The notes: generated by a model not told the origin, from the sequence alone. Numbered from the stretch's first letter, positions 1 to 6,878 are shown. The stretch is DNA of 16,815 nucleotides from an uncultured Clostridium sp. (GCF_900769625.1 NZ_CAAGHK010000050.1:1-16815); one strand, 5' to 3'. Made by a program: numbers and translations.

Positions 1-120
1 TAGGGGTACGTTAGTGGCAATAATGCAGTTGGCAAACTTTTCAGTGTGCGAGTAGCACAGCCAGTAACAAAGCCTTTCAGGCGCAGAGCAAACCACCCGT
101 TTTACGGGTGGTTCTGATTA
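1..120 (+). mobile_element. Possible IS200/IS605-type right end (omegaRNA-like tail)
   Basis: This patch is visibly GC-richer than the rest of the window and has no good reading frame. It ends in a perfect 10-bp stem with a 3-base loop (91-100 AACCACCCGT, loop TTT, 104-113 ACGGGTGGTT) followed by CTGATTA. A structured GC-rich tail ending in a subterminal hairpin is what the right end of an IS200/IS605-family element, and the 3' part of a TnpB guide RNA, looks like. The tnpB gene would lie upstream, outside the window. The family assignment is inference from shape only. The hairpin could also be an ordinary transcription terminator, although no T-run follows it. Confidence 0.4.
91..113. repeat. 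Perfect 10-bp hairpin
   Basis: AACCACCCGT and ACGGGTGGTT are exact reverse complements separated by TTT. The stem is GC-rich in a very AT-rich background. No T-run follows on the plus strand (CTGATTA), and none follows on the minus strand (TGCTCTGCG), which argues against an intrinsic terminator in either direction and favours an element-end hairpin. Confidence 0.75.
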
Positions 121-132
121 ATATACTAGATA

Positions 133-600
133 CTAAATTTTTGGAGGACAAGGGGGCTGGACTAATTCTTTTTTGATTTCTTTTATTACATTATAAAAAC
201 AACTATACGATATATCAGTATTATATTTTTTGTTCTTGTAATTTGGATTTGATTTTGTACTCCTAAATTCATTGTATAGTGAAGTGAGATTTTTTTTCGC
301 AGAAGTTTTAAAAATATGATTTTTTTCATTTTTAAGATACAAAGATCTGATTAACATTTTTGTTGCTGGATTTACTTTTCTTATAAGTTTCTTTTTCTCA
401 GGAACAATTTTATCTATGTAGTCGTATAAATTTGTTTCTGAATAACATAATCCAAGCTCTTTAATTTTTTTTAATTGAGAATTGCAGATATTACTGACTG
501 TGTTTCTATGTATATTCAAATCGTTTGAAATTGAAGCATATGATTCAAAGTTTATAAAGTGCCTTATACAAATTTCTTTTTTTATATTTCTTGATAACAA
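133..600 (-). CDS. Small helix-turn-helix protein of unknown function
   Basis: A 155-residue basic protein. Residues about 1-45 can fold as a helix-turn-helix: the stretch YASISNDLNIHRNTVSNI has the spacing of a recognition-helix motif seen in transposase N-termini and sigma-like or resolvase-like DNA-binding domains. The rest (about 50-155) is Lys/Asn-rich with no motif I recognise and no acidic catalytic triad. It may be the N-terminal DNA-binding part of a transposase or a free-standing regulator. The gene stands alone, faces away from the element at 938, and its 3' end abuts the GC-rich IS-like tail, so loss of its C-terminus by that insertion is possible but not shown. No convincing ribosome binding site lies upstream of the ATG. 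Function is not assigned. Confidence 0.5.
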   Translation of the reverse strand: MLSRNIKKEICIRHFINFESYASISNDLNIHRNTVSNICNSQLKKIKELGLCYSETNLYDYIDKIVPEKKKLIRKVNPATKMLIRSLYLKNEKNHIFKTSAKKNLTSLYNEFRSTKSNPNYKNKKYNTDISYSCFYNVIKEIKKELVQPPCPPKI

Positions 601-629
601 AAATAATCACCACCATATCAATATTATAA

Positions 630-809
630 TACATATATTTACAAAATGCACAAAAATATTTTGATATATGCATTTATGTTGAAAAAAATGTTGATAATGA
701 ACAACCCAATATACAGATAGTAAATCATTTTTTTATTCAAAAGGTTGGGAGTGATGAAGAAGAATGTTACGTATTACATAAAAATTTGATTCAGTTTAAG
801 CCATATTAA
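630..809 (+). pseudogene. Possible C-terminal remnant of a lost gene
   Basis: The frame starting at 630 stays open for 59 codons and ends at TAA 807-809. It contains no ATG. The translation (key stretch VEKNVDNEQPNIQIVNHFF, then QKVGSDEEECYV, ending NLIQFKPY) has a protein-like residue mix, whereas neighbouring frames are full of stops. In DNA this AT-rich, such a run is uncommon by chance but not impossible. I do not recognise the protein. It would fit the 3' end of a gene truncated when the adjacent element inserted. Confidence 0.25.
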
Positions 810-865
810 AATTAAAAGCCCGAGAAGCCCATGAAAAATTTTATAGATATTATTTATTTTATATT

Positions 866-893
866 TTGTAATAAAAATTTAGATATATATATT
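866..893 (+). promoter_or_regulatory. Candidate promoter of the ATPase operon
   Basis: TTGTAA (866-871), a 16-base spacer and TATATT (888-893) lie about 45 bases upstream of the start codon at 938. The sequence is AT-rich enough that such matches arise by chance. The ribosome binding site that follows, AGGAGGAGAT, is strong. Confidence 0.35.
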
Positions 894-937
894 AAGAAAA
901 AAGGGCAATATGGGCGTGATTAGTAGGAGGAGATATA

Positions 938-1246
938 ATGAATAATTTATCAATGTGTTATTTAATAAAAGCTAATGCATATGTTGAAAAACCTGAGGCT
1001 ATAGAACTTTTAGATTGTTTTAATTGTAAAGAATTTAGATGCTTGGAAGCATATTCAATGACAAAGAGGGAAAATGACTTTGAAATTCATATTGATGCAA
1101 TTGTTGAGGGAGAATTTGAGGATTATTTAATTGGTTTGAAAAAGTTAAATAATTTTTTTACTGAGCAAAATAAAATTAATAATTTTGGATATGCTGGAAT
1201 TAGCACAATACCAGCTGCATATGAGGTGATGGTGAGCTATGAATAA
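938..1246 (+). CDS. Small hypothetical protein overlapping the ATPase gene
   Basis: This 102-residue acidic protein starts at an ATG behind AGGAGGAGAT. Its last 8 bases overlap the start of the DUF927-type ATPase (ATG 1239, stop TAA 1244-1246), a translational-coupling arrangement that suggests the two proteins work together or in fixed ratio. There is no signal peptide, membrane segment or motif I can name. The middle (residues about 35-60, SMTKRENDFEIHIDAIVEGEF) looks like alternating beta strand and helix. By position it may be an accessory or loading factor for the ATPase in replication of the mobile element, but that is inference only. I do not recognise the family. Confidence 0.75.
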   Translation: MNNLSMCYLIKANAYVEKPEAIELLDCFNCKEFRCLEAYSMTKRENDFEIHIDAIVEGEFEDYLIGLKKLNNFFTEQNKINNFGYAGISTIPAAYEVMVSYE

Positions 1247-2984
1247 GGAATTAAGGAGAATGTTAACAAATATTATAGAGGAAATGAAAACGCTTGGTTA
1301 TAAATATACGCCTGAAGGAGAAATAATAGATTCAAAAAACAACAAGATTTCTAATATTGTAATAATACCTAAATATCAAATTAGAATGGAAGAAACTAAT
1401 GAAATGTATGCTGTAATATCAGCTGTAATTGATGGATGCAAAGTTATAGAAAATATAAAATTACCAGCGACTGAATTAGTAACTATTAAGTGGATTCCAT
1501 CTTACCTTGGTTTGGATGCTATAGTATATCCAAGAAAGAAGCAAGAGTTTACATTGATAATGAAAAATTTATTTAGAAGTGTTAAAAATAAAACGGTGTT
1601 TTCTAACACAGGATGGATTAAAGATACTGACAATAACTATGAATACATAGATTATAGCGGTGGAATTGAGAACACCGCTGTAGATGTTTGCTTAGACGAG
1701 CATTTAAGTAAATATAGTATTTCAAGAGAAGAAGTAAATGTAATTAATGCAGCCAAAGAAAGCCATAACATATTGAATATAGTTGATAAAGAAATAGCAT
1801 ATTCTTTACTTGGATTAACGTATTTATGTCCACTAATAGAATTTATAGGTAAAAAAATAAAGTTACCAGAATTTACAGTATGGTTGTATGGTTTTACAGG
1901 AACAAGAAAAACAACATTAGCAAAATTGATGTTGTCTCATTTTGGCGATTTCAAAAATTGGGTGCCAGCAAGCTTTAATGATACATATTCATCAATAGAA
2001 ATAAGAGCTCATGCACTTAAAGATACATTGATTTTACTTGATGATTTTTGTCCACAACAAAGTTATAAAGAAACGCAAAATATAAACACTACAGCAGAAA
2101 AAGTAATAAGAGCGTTCGGAGATAGAACATCAAGAGGTAGGTCTACTGTTACATTAGAAAATCAAAAGAAATTTATTCCTAGAGGAATGATGTTAATCAC
2201 TGGAGAAACTATTGTACCAGGTAATTCTACTGTAGCTAGATTAATAACTTTAGAATTGAAGAAGAACAGTATTAATTTAGAAGCATTGAGTAAAGCTCAA
2301 GAAAATTCAAAGTTATTATCTGTAAGTATGAGGGAGTATATTAAATGGATTAAAAGAGAAGTAAATAGCGATTATAATGATTTTTTAGAGGCTATTGATT
2401 ATATTTATAATGAATATCTAAAAGAACTTAGAGAAAATGCAATTGATACTCATGGACGATCATATGAGGCGTATGCATTTTTATTACTTGGATTAAATAT
2501 GATGTATCAGTTTTTTGAGAGTATTGGATTGTTAACAGAAGAAGAAACAGAGATTGAACTTGAAGAATCAATAATAGAATTTATTAATCAAATAAAGATT
2601 AATCATGAAAATTCTAAATCTAATGATCCTGTTGAGTTATTTTTAAATACAATAAAAGAATTAATAACAACAAAAGAAATTACATTAAAAGATTTAGAGA
2701 ATAATGTAATTATGGGAAATAAGTATAAGGCTATTACTGGATTTTTTGATTCAGAATACTTTTATTTTAATTCAAACGATATATATGGAATTGTAAGAAC
2801 TAAGCTTCAAAAGTCTGGAGAGTATTTACAATTGCCTATAAGAGCTTTATTAAAAGCATTAGCAGATAAGGACATTATTAAAGTCGAAGAAAAAACAAAT
2901 TTACCTAAAAAAACTATTACAAATAGTGATGGTAGTATTTCAAGGGTAAGGCTATTACATATTAAAAGAGAATTTTTAGAATAG
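1239..2984 (+). CDS. DUF927-type P-loop ATPase (primase/helicase-like) of a mobile element
   Basis: A 581-residue protein. A DUF927-like signature is visible at residues 121-127 (FSNTGWI) followed by a Gly-rich SGGI. A P-loop lies at 218-225 (GFTGTRKT, with Arg in place of the usual Gly before Lys, as is common in this group) and a Walker B at 264-269 (LILLDDF). A segment at 299-323 (RGRST, then PRGMMLITGE) and ARL at 333-335 match the conserved SF3-like helicase core of phage and plasmid replication proteins. The C-terminus (about 540-581) could be a winged helix. Such ATPases usually serve in replication initiation of prophages and integrative elements. No primase catalytic domain is visible at the N-terminus. 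It is coupled to the small gene before it and followed by a hairpin and the LRR gene. Family assignment is firm; the exact role is inferred. Confidence 0.8.
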   Translation: MNKELRRMLTNIIEEMKTLGYKYTPEGEIIDSKNNKISNIVIIPKYQIRMEETNEMYAVISAVIDGCKVIENIKLPATELVTIKWIPSYLGLDAIVYPRKKQEFTLIMKNLFRSVKNKTVFSNTGWIKDTDNNYEYIDYSGGIENTAVDVCLDEHLSKYSISREEVNVINAAKESHNILNIVDKEIAYSLLGLTYLCPLIEFIGKKIKLPEFTVWLYGFTGTRKTTLAKLMLSHFGDFKNWVPASFNDTYSSIEIRAHALKDTLILLDDFCPQQSYKETQNINTTAEKVIRAFGDRTSRGRSTVTLENQKKFIPRGMMLITGETIVPGNSTVARLITLELKKNSINLEALSKAQENSKLLSVSMREYIKWIKREVNSDYNDFLEAIDYIYNEYLKELRENAIDTHGRSYEAYAFLLLGLNMMYQFFESIGLLTEEETEIELEESIIEFINQIKINHENSKSNDPVELFLNTIKELITTKEITLKDLENNVIMGNKYKAITGFFDSEYFYFNSNDIYGIVRTKLQKSGEYLQLPIRALLKALADKDIIKVEEKTNLPKKTITNSDGSISRVRLLHIKREFLE

Positions 2985-3005
2985 TATTCAATTTTTTAGG
3001 TATTA

Positions 3006-3040
3006 TACTCCGGCGTATTGATAATTAATGTGCTGGAGTA
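3006..3040 (+). terminator. Weak hairpin between ATPase and LRR genes
   Basis: TACTCCGGC (3006-3014) pairs with GCTGGAGTA (3032-3040), giving 9 bp with one G-U pair and a 17-base loop, followed by ATTTTAT. The T-run is poor and the loop long, so it is at best a partial attenuator. It lies only 21 bases before the next start codon, so it could also be an mRNA-stability or processing element. Confidence 0.35.
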
Positions 3041-3061
3041 ATTTTATAAGGAGAGGTAGAA

Positions 3062-3847
3062 ATGAATAATACTAAAATAAAAATACAAGATAAGAAGTTA
3101 GCAAAATCTATAAGAATGAGTTTAGATATAAGGTATAGAAGAATAACAGTTTCTGATATGGAACAACTTAAAAAATTAGAGTTGTATGGCATTTCAGATA
3201 TTAGTGGATTGGAACATGCAGTAAATTTGAAGGAGCTTACTATTGGCGAAAACTCAATAACAGATTTTAATGTTATAGCTAAATTAACTAATTTAAGAAA
3301 ACTACATATAAGATTAAATTCTGAATTTGATATGAGTATTATTTCAAAGCTTCCTCATTTGAGAGAAATATATCTTAGTTGGAAGTACGTAAAGAAATTC
3401 ATAACACCATATGAAAACAAGACTAAAATCAGCTATAGTTCCTTATTAAATAAGGTATTTGAGGTTAATAAATTTACAAATAAACAAAAATTATTAGTAG
3501 AAAAATATCTTTTTAATCCAACAATCGATAATGCTATTGAGGCTATAAGAACTACTCCAAAAGCAAGTATATTCGTAATGGAACTTTTAGGGGAAGACAT
3601 GATAAATCAAATTATTAAGGAAACAATACAAGATCCTAAAGTTAATATAAGATATTTAAAGGAATTAGTTAAAGATCCTGTTTATAAGAAAATTTTTGAA
3701 GAATATGTATGTGAAAGTGGGAGTAAGAAATCTAAGAAATTTCTTATGGAGTACAGTCTTGATAGAGATAGTGTCATGGGTACTAATTTTTCATTTGTAG
3801 GATGTAGTTGGTATAGAGCAAAGATTGCAAAGGGATATATTCTTTAA
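3062..3847 (+). CDS. Cytoplasmic leucine-rich-repeat protein
   Basis: A 261-residue protein starting at ATG behind AAGGAGAGG. Residues about 35-105 hold three to four short LRR units of the L..L.I.. type (LKKLELYGISDISGLEH, LKELTIGENSITDF, LRKLHIRL, LREIYLSW), as in internalin-like and other 22-residue repeats. There is no signal peptide or LPxTG anchor, so it is predicted to be intracellular. The C-terminal half (about 120-261) is Lys-rich, probably helical and unrecognised. The final 20 residues, with Gly, Cys and Trp, are unlike the preceding helical stretch and may mark an altered C-terminus. It lies between the replicative ATPase and the recombinase, so it is cargo of the element. Intracellular LRR proteins often mediate protein-protein recognition. 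Its partner is unknown. Confidence 0.7.
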   Translation: MNNTKIKIQDKKLAKSIRMSLDIRYRRITVSDMEQLKKLELYGISDISGLEHAVNLKELTIGENSITDFNVIAKLTNLRKLHIRLNSEFDMSIISKLPHLREIYLSWKYVKKFITPYENKTKISYSSLLNKVFEVNKFTNKQKLLVEKYLFNPTIDNAIEAIRTTPKASIFVMELLGEDMINQIIKETIQDPKVNIRYLKELVKDPVYKKIFEEYVCESGSKKSKKFLMEYSLDRDSVMGTNFSFVGCSWYRAKIAKGYIL

Positions 3848-4050
3848 TGTAAGAGATAGGACAGTAAAAAATAATTTTATAAATTATGTTTTATGTCAGT
3901 AAGTATTTAATAAGTAAATTCTAAATATTTATCAAATACTTAATAATATTTTGGTGATTATTGTTTATATATGTAGGCAATAGGGAATAACGAATTTAAT
4001 TAATAAGACAAATATATATCATGATAATGAACAAACTAGGAGGAATATTT
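3848..4050. promoter_or_regulatory. Intergenic region with 12-bp imperfect inverted repeat
   Basis: This AT-rich gap precedes the small ORF and recombinase. An inverted repeat, TAAGTATTTAAT (3900-3911) and ATCAAATACTTA (3931-3942), matches 11 of 12 positions with a 19-base spacer. It could be a regulator or recombinase binding site for the downstream operon, but there is no direct evidence. No confident -35/-10 pair was found. Confidence 0.35.
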
Positions 4051-4224
4051 ATGGAAAAGAATTTAAAAACTACAATATCAAGAGAAAAACTTTATGAAAG
4101 AAATTACACTAGAGATTCTATAGAAGAGCTAGATAGGGAAGAGAATACTGTAGATATAAATTCCGGTTACAAAACTATAATAAATATTCTTACTAAAAAA
4201 TATTTAGAGACAAGTAATTTGTAA
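4051..4224 (+). CDS. 57-residue hypothetical protein upstream of the recombinase
   Basis: The start at 4051 is chosen because AGGAGG (4038-4043) lies 7 bases before it. An upstream in-frame ATG at 4021 has no such site. The protein is highly charged (Lys/Arg/Glu-rich), predicted helical, with no Cys, membrane span or signal. It ends 13 bases before the recombinase ATG and shares its transcript. Tiny genes immediately upstream of large serine recombinases are sometimes recombination directionality factors or regulators. I see no motif that proves this here. Confidence 0.55.
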   Translation: MEKNLKTTISREKLYERNYTRDSIEELDREENTVDINSGYKTIINILTKKYLETSNL

Positions 4225-4237
4225 GAGGTGATGTTTG

Positions 4238-5830
4238 ATGTCAAAGAAAGCAGTTATATATGCAAGGTTTTCAAGTAATAATCAGAGGGAAGAATCAATT
4301 GATGCTCAAATAAGAGCATCAAAAGAATTCGCAGAAAGAGATGGATATGAGATAGTTGCAATCTATGCTGATAAAGCTAAATCAGGGACAACGGATAAGA
4401 GACCAGAGTTTCTTAGAATGATTAAAGATTGTGAAAAGGGAATATTTGATTATGTTATTGTACATAAGCTAGATAGATTCTCTAGAAATAAGTATGATAG
4501 TGCAGTTTACAAAAGAAAGCTTAAGCAATTTGGGATAAAGCTTATAAGTGTTATGGAAAGATTAGATGATAGTCCTGAGAGTGTAATACTTGAAAGTGTA
4601 CTAGAAGGATTTGCAGAATATTATTCAAAGAATCTAGCAAGAGAAACTATGAAAGGATTAAAAGAGAATGGATATAAGGGTTTACATAATGGGGGAACTC
4701 CACCATTAGGGTATGATGTTAATAAGGAAAAGAGGTATGTAATAAATGAGAAAGAGGCTGAGAGCATAAGATTAATCTTTCAAATGACTATTTATGGGAA
4801 TACAAGAGGTGAAATAATAAAGGAACTAAATGAAAGAGGATATAAAACAAAGCTTGGAACTATGTTTAGAACTAATAGCATACATAGTATCCTTACAAAT
4901 GAGAAATATACAGGAGTGTATATCTATAATAGAAGTGCAAAGAAAGATGTATTTGGTAAAAGAAATAGTCATGCATATAAAGATGAAAGTGAAATAATAA
5001 GAATTGAAGGTGGTATTCCACAAATAATATCTAAGGATGATTTTCAAAGAGTACAAGAAATATTGAAGATGAGGAAACAAAAACCAGGGGCTAATAAAGC
5101 TAAAGAAAATTACTTACTTACAGGAATCATCAAATGTGGTTGTTGTGGACGACCTTATCAAGGAAATAGAAGATTAAAAAAAGGCAAGCCATTATATGTA
5201 TCATATCGTTGTTCATTAAGAAAGAAGTCAGTAAGTAATGAATGTAGGAACAAAGAAATTCGTAAGGAATATGTTGAAGAGTATGTACTTTCAGAACTTG
5301 AAAGAAAAATTTTCAATGATAAGGCAATAACTTATTTGACAGAGGGAATAAATAATAATCTTAGAAATCAAGAAAAGATTGATGATGGTAAGAAGTCTAT
5401 CTTGTTAAAAGAAATTAATGATGTAGAAAGTCAGATAAATAATATAGTTAATGCTATATCCCAAGGATTTGTTCAAGAAGAATTTAAGAGCAAAATGGAG
5501 GATCTAAAGAAGAGGAAAACTGAAATTGAATTTAAACTTTCAGAGATTGAATCAAGAGAAGTAAGCAAGGTAATTACAGAAGCAGATGTAAGAACATTAT
5601 TATCAGATTTTAGTGGATATGTAATGAGTAGAAATATCCCAGAATGCAAAAAGTTCATAAGAGATTTTGTAAAAGAAGTAGTAGTGTATAAAGACCACAT
5701 TGAAGTAACATTCAATGTGGCTTTTTCTTTGCTTAAAAATAGAAAAGGAGAGGTTGAAGTTACAAGTAGTATTAAGAGATATGATTTGTATAACAGGTAT
5801 AGTGAGAGTTTTTATATCAAAGTTAGTTAG
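4238..5830 (+). CDS. Large serine recombinase (site-specific integrase)
   Basis: A 530-residue protein starting at ATG 4238. GAGGTGA lies about 7 bases upstream; an in-frame TTG three bases earlier is too close to that site. Residues 3-150 form the resolvase catalytic domain with YARFSS (catalytic Ser12) and LDRFSRN around residue 80. About 155-275 is the recombinase DNA-binding domain (TPPLGYD, then LTNEKYTGVYIYN). About 296-345 is a zinc ribbon with Cys300, Cys303, Cys325 and Cys336. About 370-440 is a Lys/Glu-rich coiled coil typical of large serine integrases. All expected parts are present, so it is probably active. Such enzymes integrate and excise phages and transposons between attP and attB. 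It is the best evidence that the surrounding genes are a mobile element. A terminator-like hairpin lies inside its 3' coding end. Confidence 0.92.
   Translation: MSKKAVIYARFSSNNQREESIDAQIRASKEFAERDGYEIVAIYADKAKSGTTDKRPEFLRMIKDCEKGIFDYVIVHKLDRFSRNKYDSAVYKRKLKQFGIKLISVMERLDDSPESVILESVLEGFAEYYSKNLARETMKGLKENGYKGLHNGGTPPLGYDVNKEKRYVINEKEAESIRLIFQMTIYGNTRGEIIKELNERGYKTKLGTMFRTNSIHSILTNEKYTGVYIYNRSAKKDVFGKRNSHAYKDESEIIRIEGGIPQIISKDDFQRVQEILKMRKQKPGANKAKENYLLTGIIKCGCCGRPYQGNRRLKKGKPLYVSYRCSLRKKSVSNECRNKEIRKEYVEEYVLSELERKIFNDKAITYLTEGINNNLRNQEKIDDGKKSILLKEINDVESQINNIVNAISQGFVQEEFKSKMEDLKKRKTEIEFKLSEIESREVSKVITEADVRTLLSDFSGYVMSRNIPECKKFIRDFVKEVVVYKDHIEVTFNVAFSLLKNRKGEVEVTSSIKRYDLYNRYSESFYIKVS
5695..5726 (+). 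terminator. Terminator-like hairpin inside the recombinase coding sequence
   Basis: CCACATTGAA (5695-5704) and TTCAATGTGG (5711-5720) form a perfect 10-bp stem with a 6-base loop (GTAACA), followed by CTTTTT and preceded by an A-rich run. This is the shape of an intrinsic terminator in both directions, about 35 codons before the stop. It could limit read-through of full-length message. The coded residues (HIEVTFNVAF) are conserved-looking in the family, so the hairpin may be partly incidental. Confidence 0.5.
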
Positions 5831-5849
5831 AAAAATGTATGCAATAATG

Positions 5850-5878
5850 TTGACATGAGGCTATTATGAAAATATTAT
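5850..5878 (+). promoter_or_regulatory. Near-consensus sigma-A promoter
   Basis: TTGACA (5850-5855), exactly 17 bases, then TATTAT (5873-5878) gives a perfect -35 and a one-mismatch -10. It lies 20 bases after the recombinase stop and about 50 bases before the ATG at 5927. The two following small genes therefore have their own strong promoter, independent of the integrase transcript. Confidence 0.8.
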
Positions 5879-5926
5879 TAAGTATAGGAAAAATAATTAA
5901 ACAATGAGAATTGGAGGATTGTTATT

Positions 5927-6226
5927 ATGACTTATAATATGAGAACATTAACACGTGATCAACTTATAGATTTGATTGGAAAAGGTGATGATAATTATGA
6001 TAATCAAATTCGAGTAAAAAATGACGGAACCATTTTTTTGTCTAGGACAGTAGGGGCAGAGGATATTAGTGATTTAAGGTTTAGATTTGAAACATGTGAT
6101 GCTGGAAACGGATATGTTGGACTAGAAGCAGCACAAGATGATAAATATATTGATGCACTTTATAATGGACTTATAAAAACATGGAATGCTAATAAAACTG
6201 GATATATTGATGATTGGAGATTATAA
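5927..6226 (+). CDS. 99-residue acidic hypothetical protein
   Basis: It starts at ATG behind GGAGG (5912-5916), downstream of a near-consensus promoter. The protein is acidic and soluble, with no signal peptide or membrane span and one Cys (residue 60). The middle (about 25-72: QIRVKNDGTIFLS, FRFETCDAGNGYVG) reads as alternating beta strands and the C-terminal 25 residues as helix. I do not recognise the family. Size, acidity and pairing with another acidic small gene are reminiscent of immunity proteins or element-encoded anti-host factors, but no toxin gene is present here. It is followed after about 30 bases by the 143-residue gene and probably shares its transcript. Confidence 0.7.
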   Translation: MTYNMRTLTRDQLIDLIGKGDDNYDNQIRVKNDGTIFLSRTVGAEDISDLRFRFETCDAGNGYVGLEAAQDDKYIDALYNGLIKTWNANKTGYIDDWRL

Positions 6227-6255
6227 TAAATTTAAAATATGGGAGATGAATTTTT

Positions 6256-6687
6256 ATGGATAGCTTAGCAAGTGAGTATAACGCGGTAAATTATACTGAT
6301 GAACAAATTACAGAAAAGATATTAGAAATGATAGATGAAAAAATCGAAGACTTTATTGCCAATTTCGAGGATAGAGAAGATTTTGAGGCTTATAAGTATC
6401 AAATTGAAAATATAACATATCCACAGACTGCATTAAAATTGTATAAAGTTATTTCAACTACAGAAGATTATTATAAGGAATTAGTGTTATTAATAGATGT
6501 ACAAATATGGGAAAACAATGTTGAATTTATTTGTTATAAAATAGGTAGTAATGAAAGTGCTAGTGCAGAGTACATTAATGGTGAAATGGGAACAGTAGAT
6601 GGTGTACCTACACCAATTCAAGAAAATGAATTTTATGTAGGGGATATTGATCAACTTTTAGAGAATATGGTCTCAGAGTTTAATTAG
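6256..6687 (+). CDS. 143-residue acidic hypothetical protein
   Basis: Its ATG follows GGGAG (6241-6245) with about 10-base spacing. It is strongly acidic (many Glu and Asp), soluble and Tyr-rich, with no signal peptide. The N-terminal third (TDEQITEKILEMIDEKIEDFI) is predicted to be a helix, and the middle (about 70-100: YYKELVLLIDVQIWENNVEFICYKIG) reads as beta strands. I recognise no family. It sits second in a two-gene unit with the 99-residue protein, between the integrase and the palindrome at 6684. It is therefore likely cargo at the right end of the mobile element, or host sequence just outside it. An immunity-like or inhibitor role is speculation. Confidence 0.7.
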   Translation: MDSLASEYNAVNYTDEQITEKILEMIDEKIEDFIANFEDREDFEAYKYQIENITYPQTALKLYKVISTTEDYYKELVLLIDVQIWENNVEFICYKIGSNESASAEYINGEMGTVDGVPTPIQENEFYVGDIDQLLENMVSEFN

Positions 6688-6709
6688 TAAAAGATTAATC
6701 TTTTACTAA
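6684..6709. terminator. Perfect 26-bp palindrome over the stop codon
   Basis: Arms TTAGTAAAAGATT (6684-6696) and AATCTTTTACTAA (6697-6709) are exact reverse complements with no spacer. The stop codon of the preceding gene lies in the left arm. As RNA it folds into an AT-rich hairpin without a clear T-run, so termination would be weak. As DNA it is a symmetric site that a dimeric protein could bind. The core AAAAGATTAAT recurs near 6748-6758. Confidence 0.6.
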
Positions 6710-6772
6710 ATTTACTGACATTAAAATGTAAAAGGCAGTTGAATAAAAAAGATTAATATTATAACGTATTAA

Positions 6773-6805
6773 GGTGGATTTCAAAGGTAACGCTTCACCT
6801 CCACC
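6773..6805 (+). other. tmRNA-3'-end-like fragment, possible attachment-site half
   Basis: CACCTCCACCA (6796-6806) has the form of the acceptor strand, discriminator A and CCA of a clostridial tmRNA (ssrA) and is followed within a few bases by a strong terminator, as at the true end of ssrA. GGTGG (6773-6777) can pair with CCACC, and AGGT with ACCT, in a small hairpin. No T-loop (TTCRA) and no tmRNA body are present. It could be half of an attB/attR at ssrA used by the serine recombinase. Evidence is thin: the match is only 11 bases. Confidence 0.25.
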
Positions 6806-6807
6806 AC

Positions 6808-6849
6808 AAAACCCACGAAAATTATAATTTTGGATTTTCGTGGGTTTTT
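6808..6849 (+). terminator. Strong intrinsic terminator
   Basis: AAAACCCACGAAAA (6808-6821) and TTTTCGTGGGTTTT (6835-6848) form a perfect 14-bp stem with a 13-base loop, ending in a T-run. The A-rich and T-rich flanks make it work in both directions. It marks the end of the element-side transcription unit. Confidence 0.9.
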
Positions 6850-6878
6850 AGTGTGTAGATTTAGAATAATTAATAGTG

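Larger units (their letters stand above)
601..937. other. Intergenic region with possible gene remnant and promoter
   Basis: This 337-base stretch has no complete gene. It contains an open frame lacking a start codon (630-809, listed separately), and near its end a weak promoter and a strong ribosome binding site for the gene at 938. No RNA gene or CRISPR was seen. Confidence 0.6.

Noticed and set aside
482..664. A plus-strand 60-codon frame opposite the HTH gene.
   Set aside because: It overlaps the HTH ORF antisense, has no ribosome binding site and shows Ile/Phe-rich noise.
692..4034. TGATAATGAACAA occurs at 692-704 and 4022-4034, as if flanking part of the element.
   Set aside because: Thirteen-base matches are expected several times by chance in DNA this AT-rich, and the second copy lies inside the element before the recombinase.
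4826..5715. Two reverse-strand open frames inside the recombinase gene.
   Set aside because: They are hydrophobic, low-complexity antisense shadows of a clearly coding gene, with no ribosome binding sites.
6773..6805. GGTGGA...TCCACC plus A looks like a tRNA acceptor stem.
   Set aside because: Only 33 bases separate the ends and there is no anticodon or T-arm, so it is not a tRNA gene.
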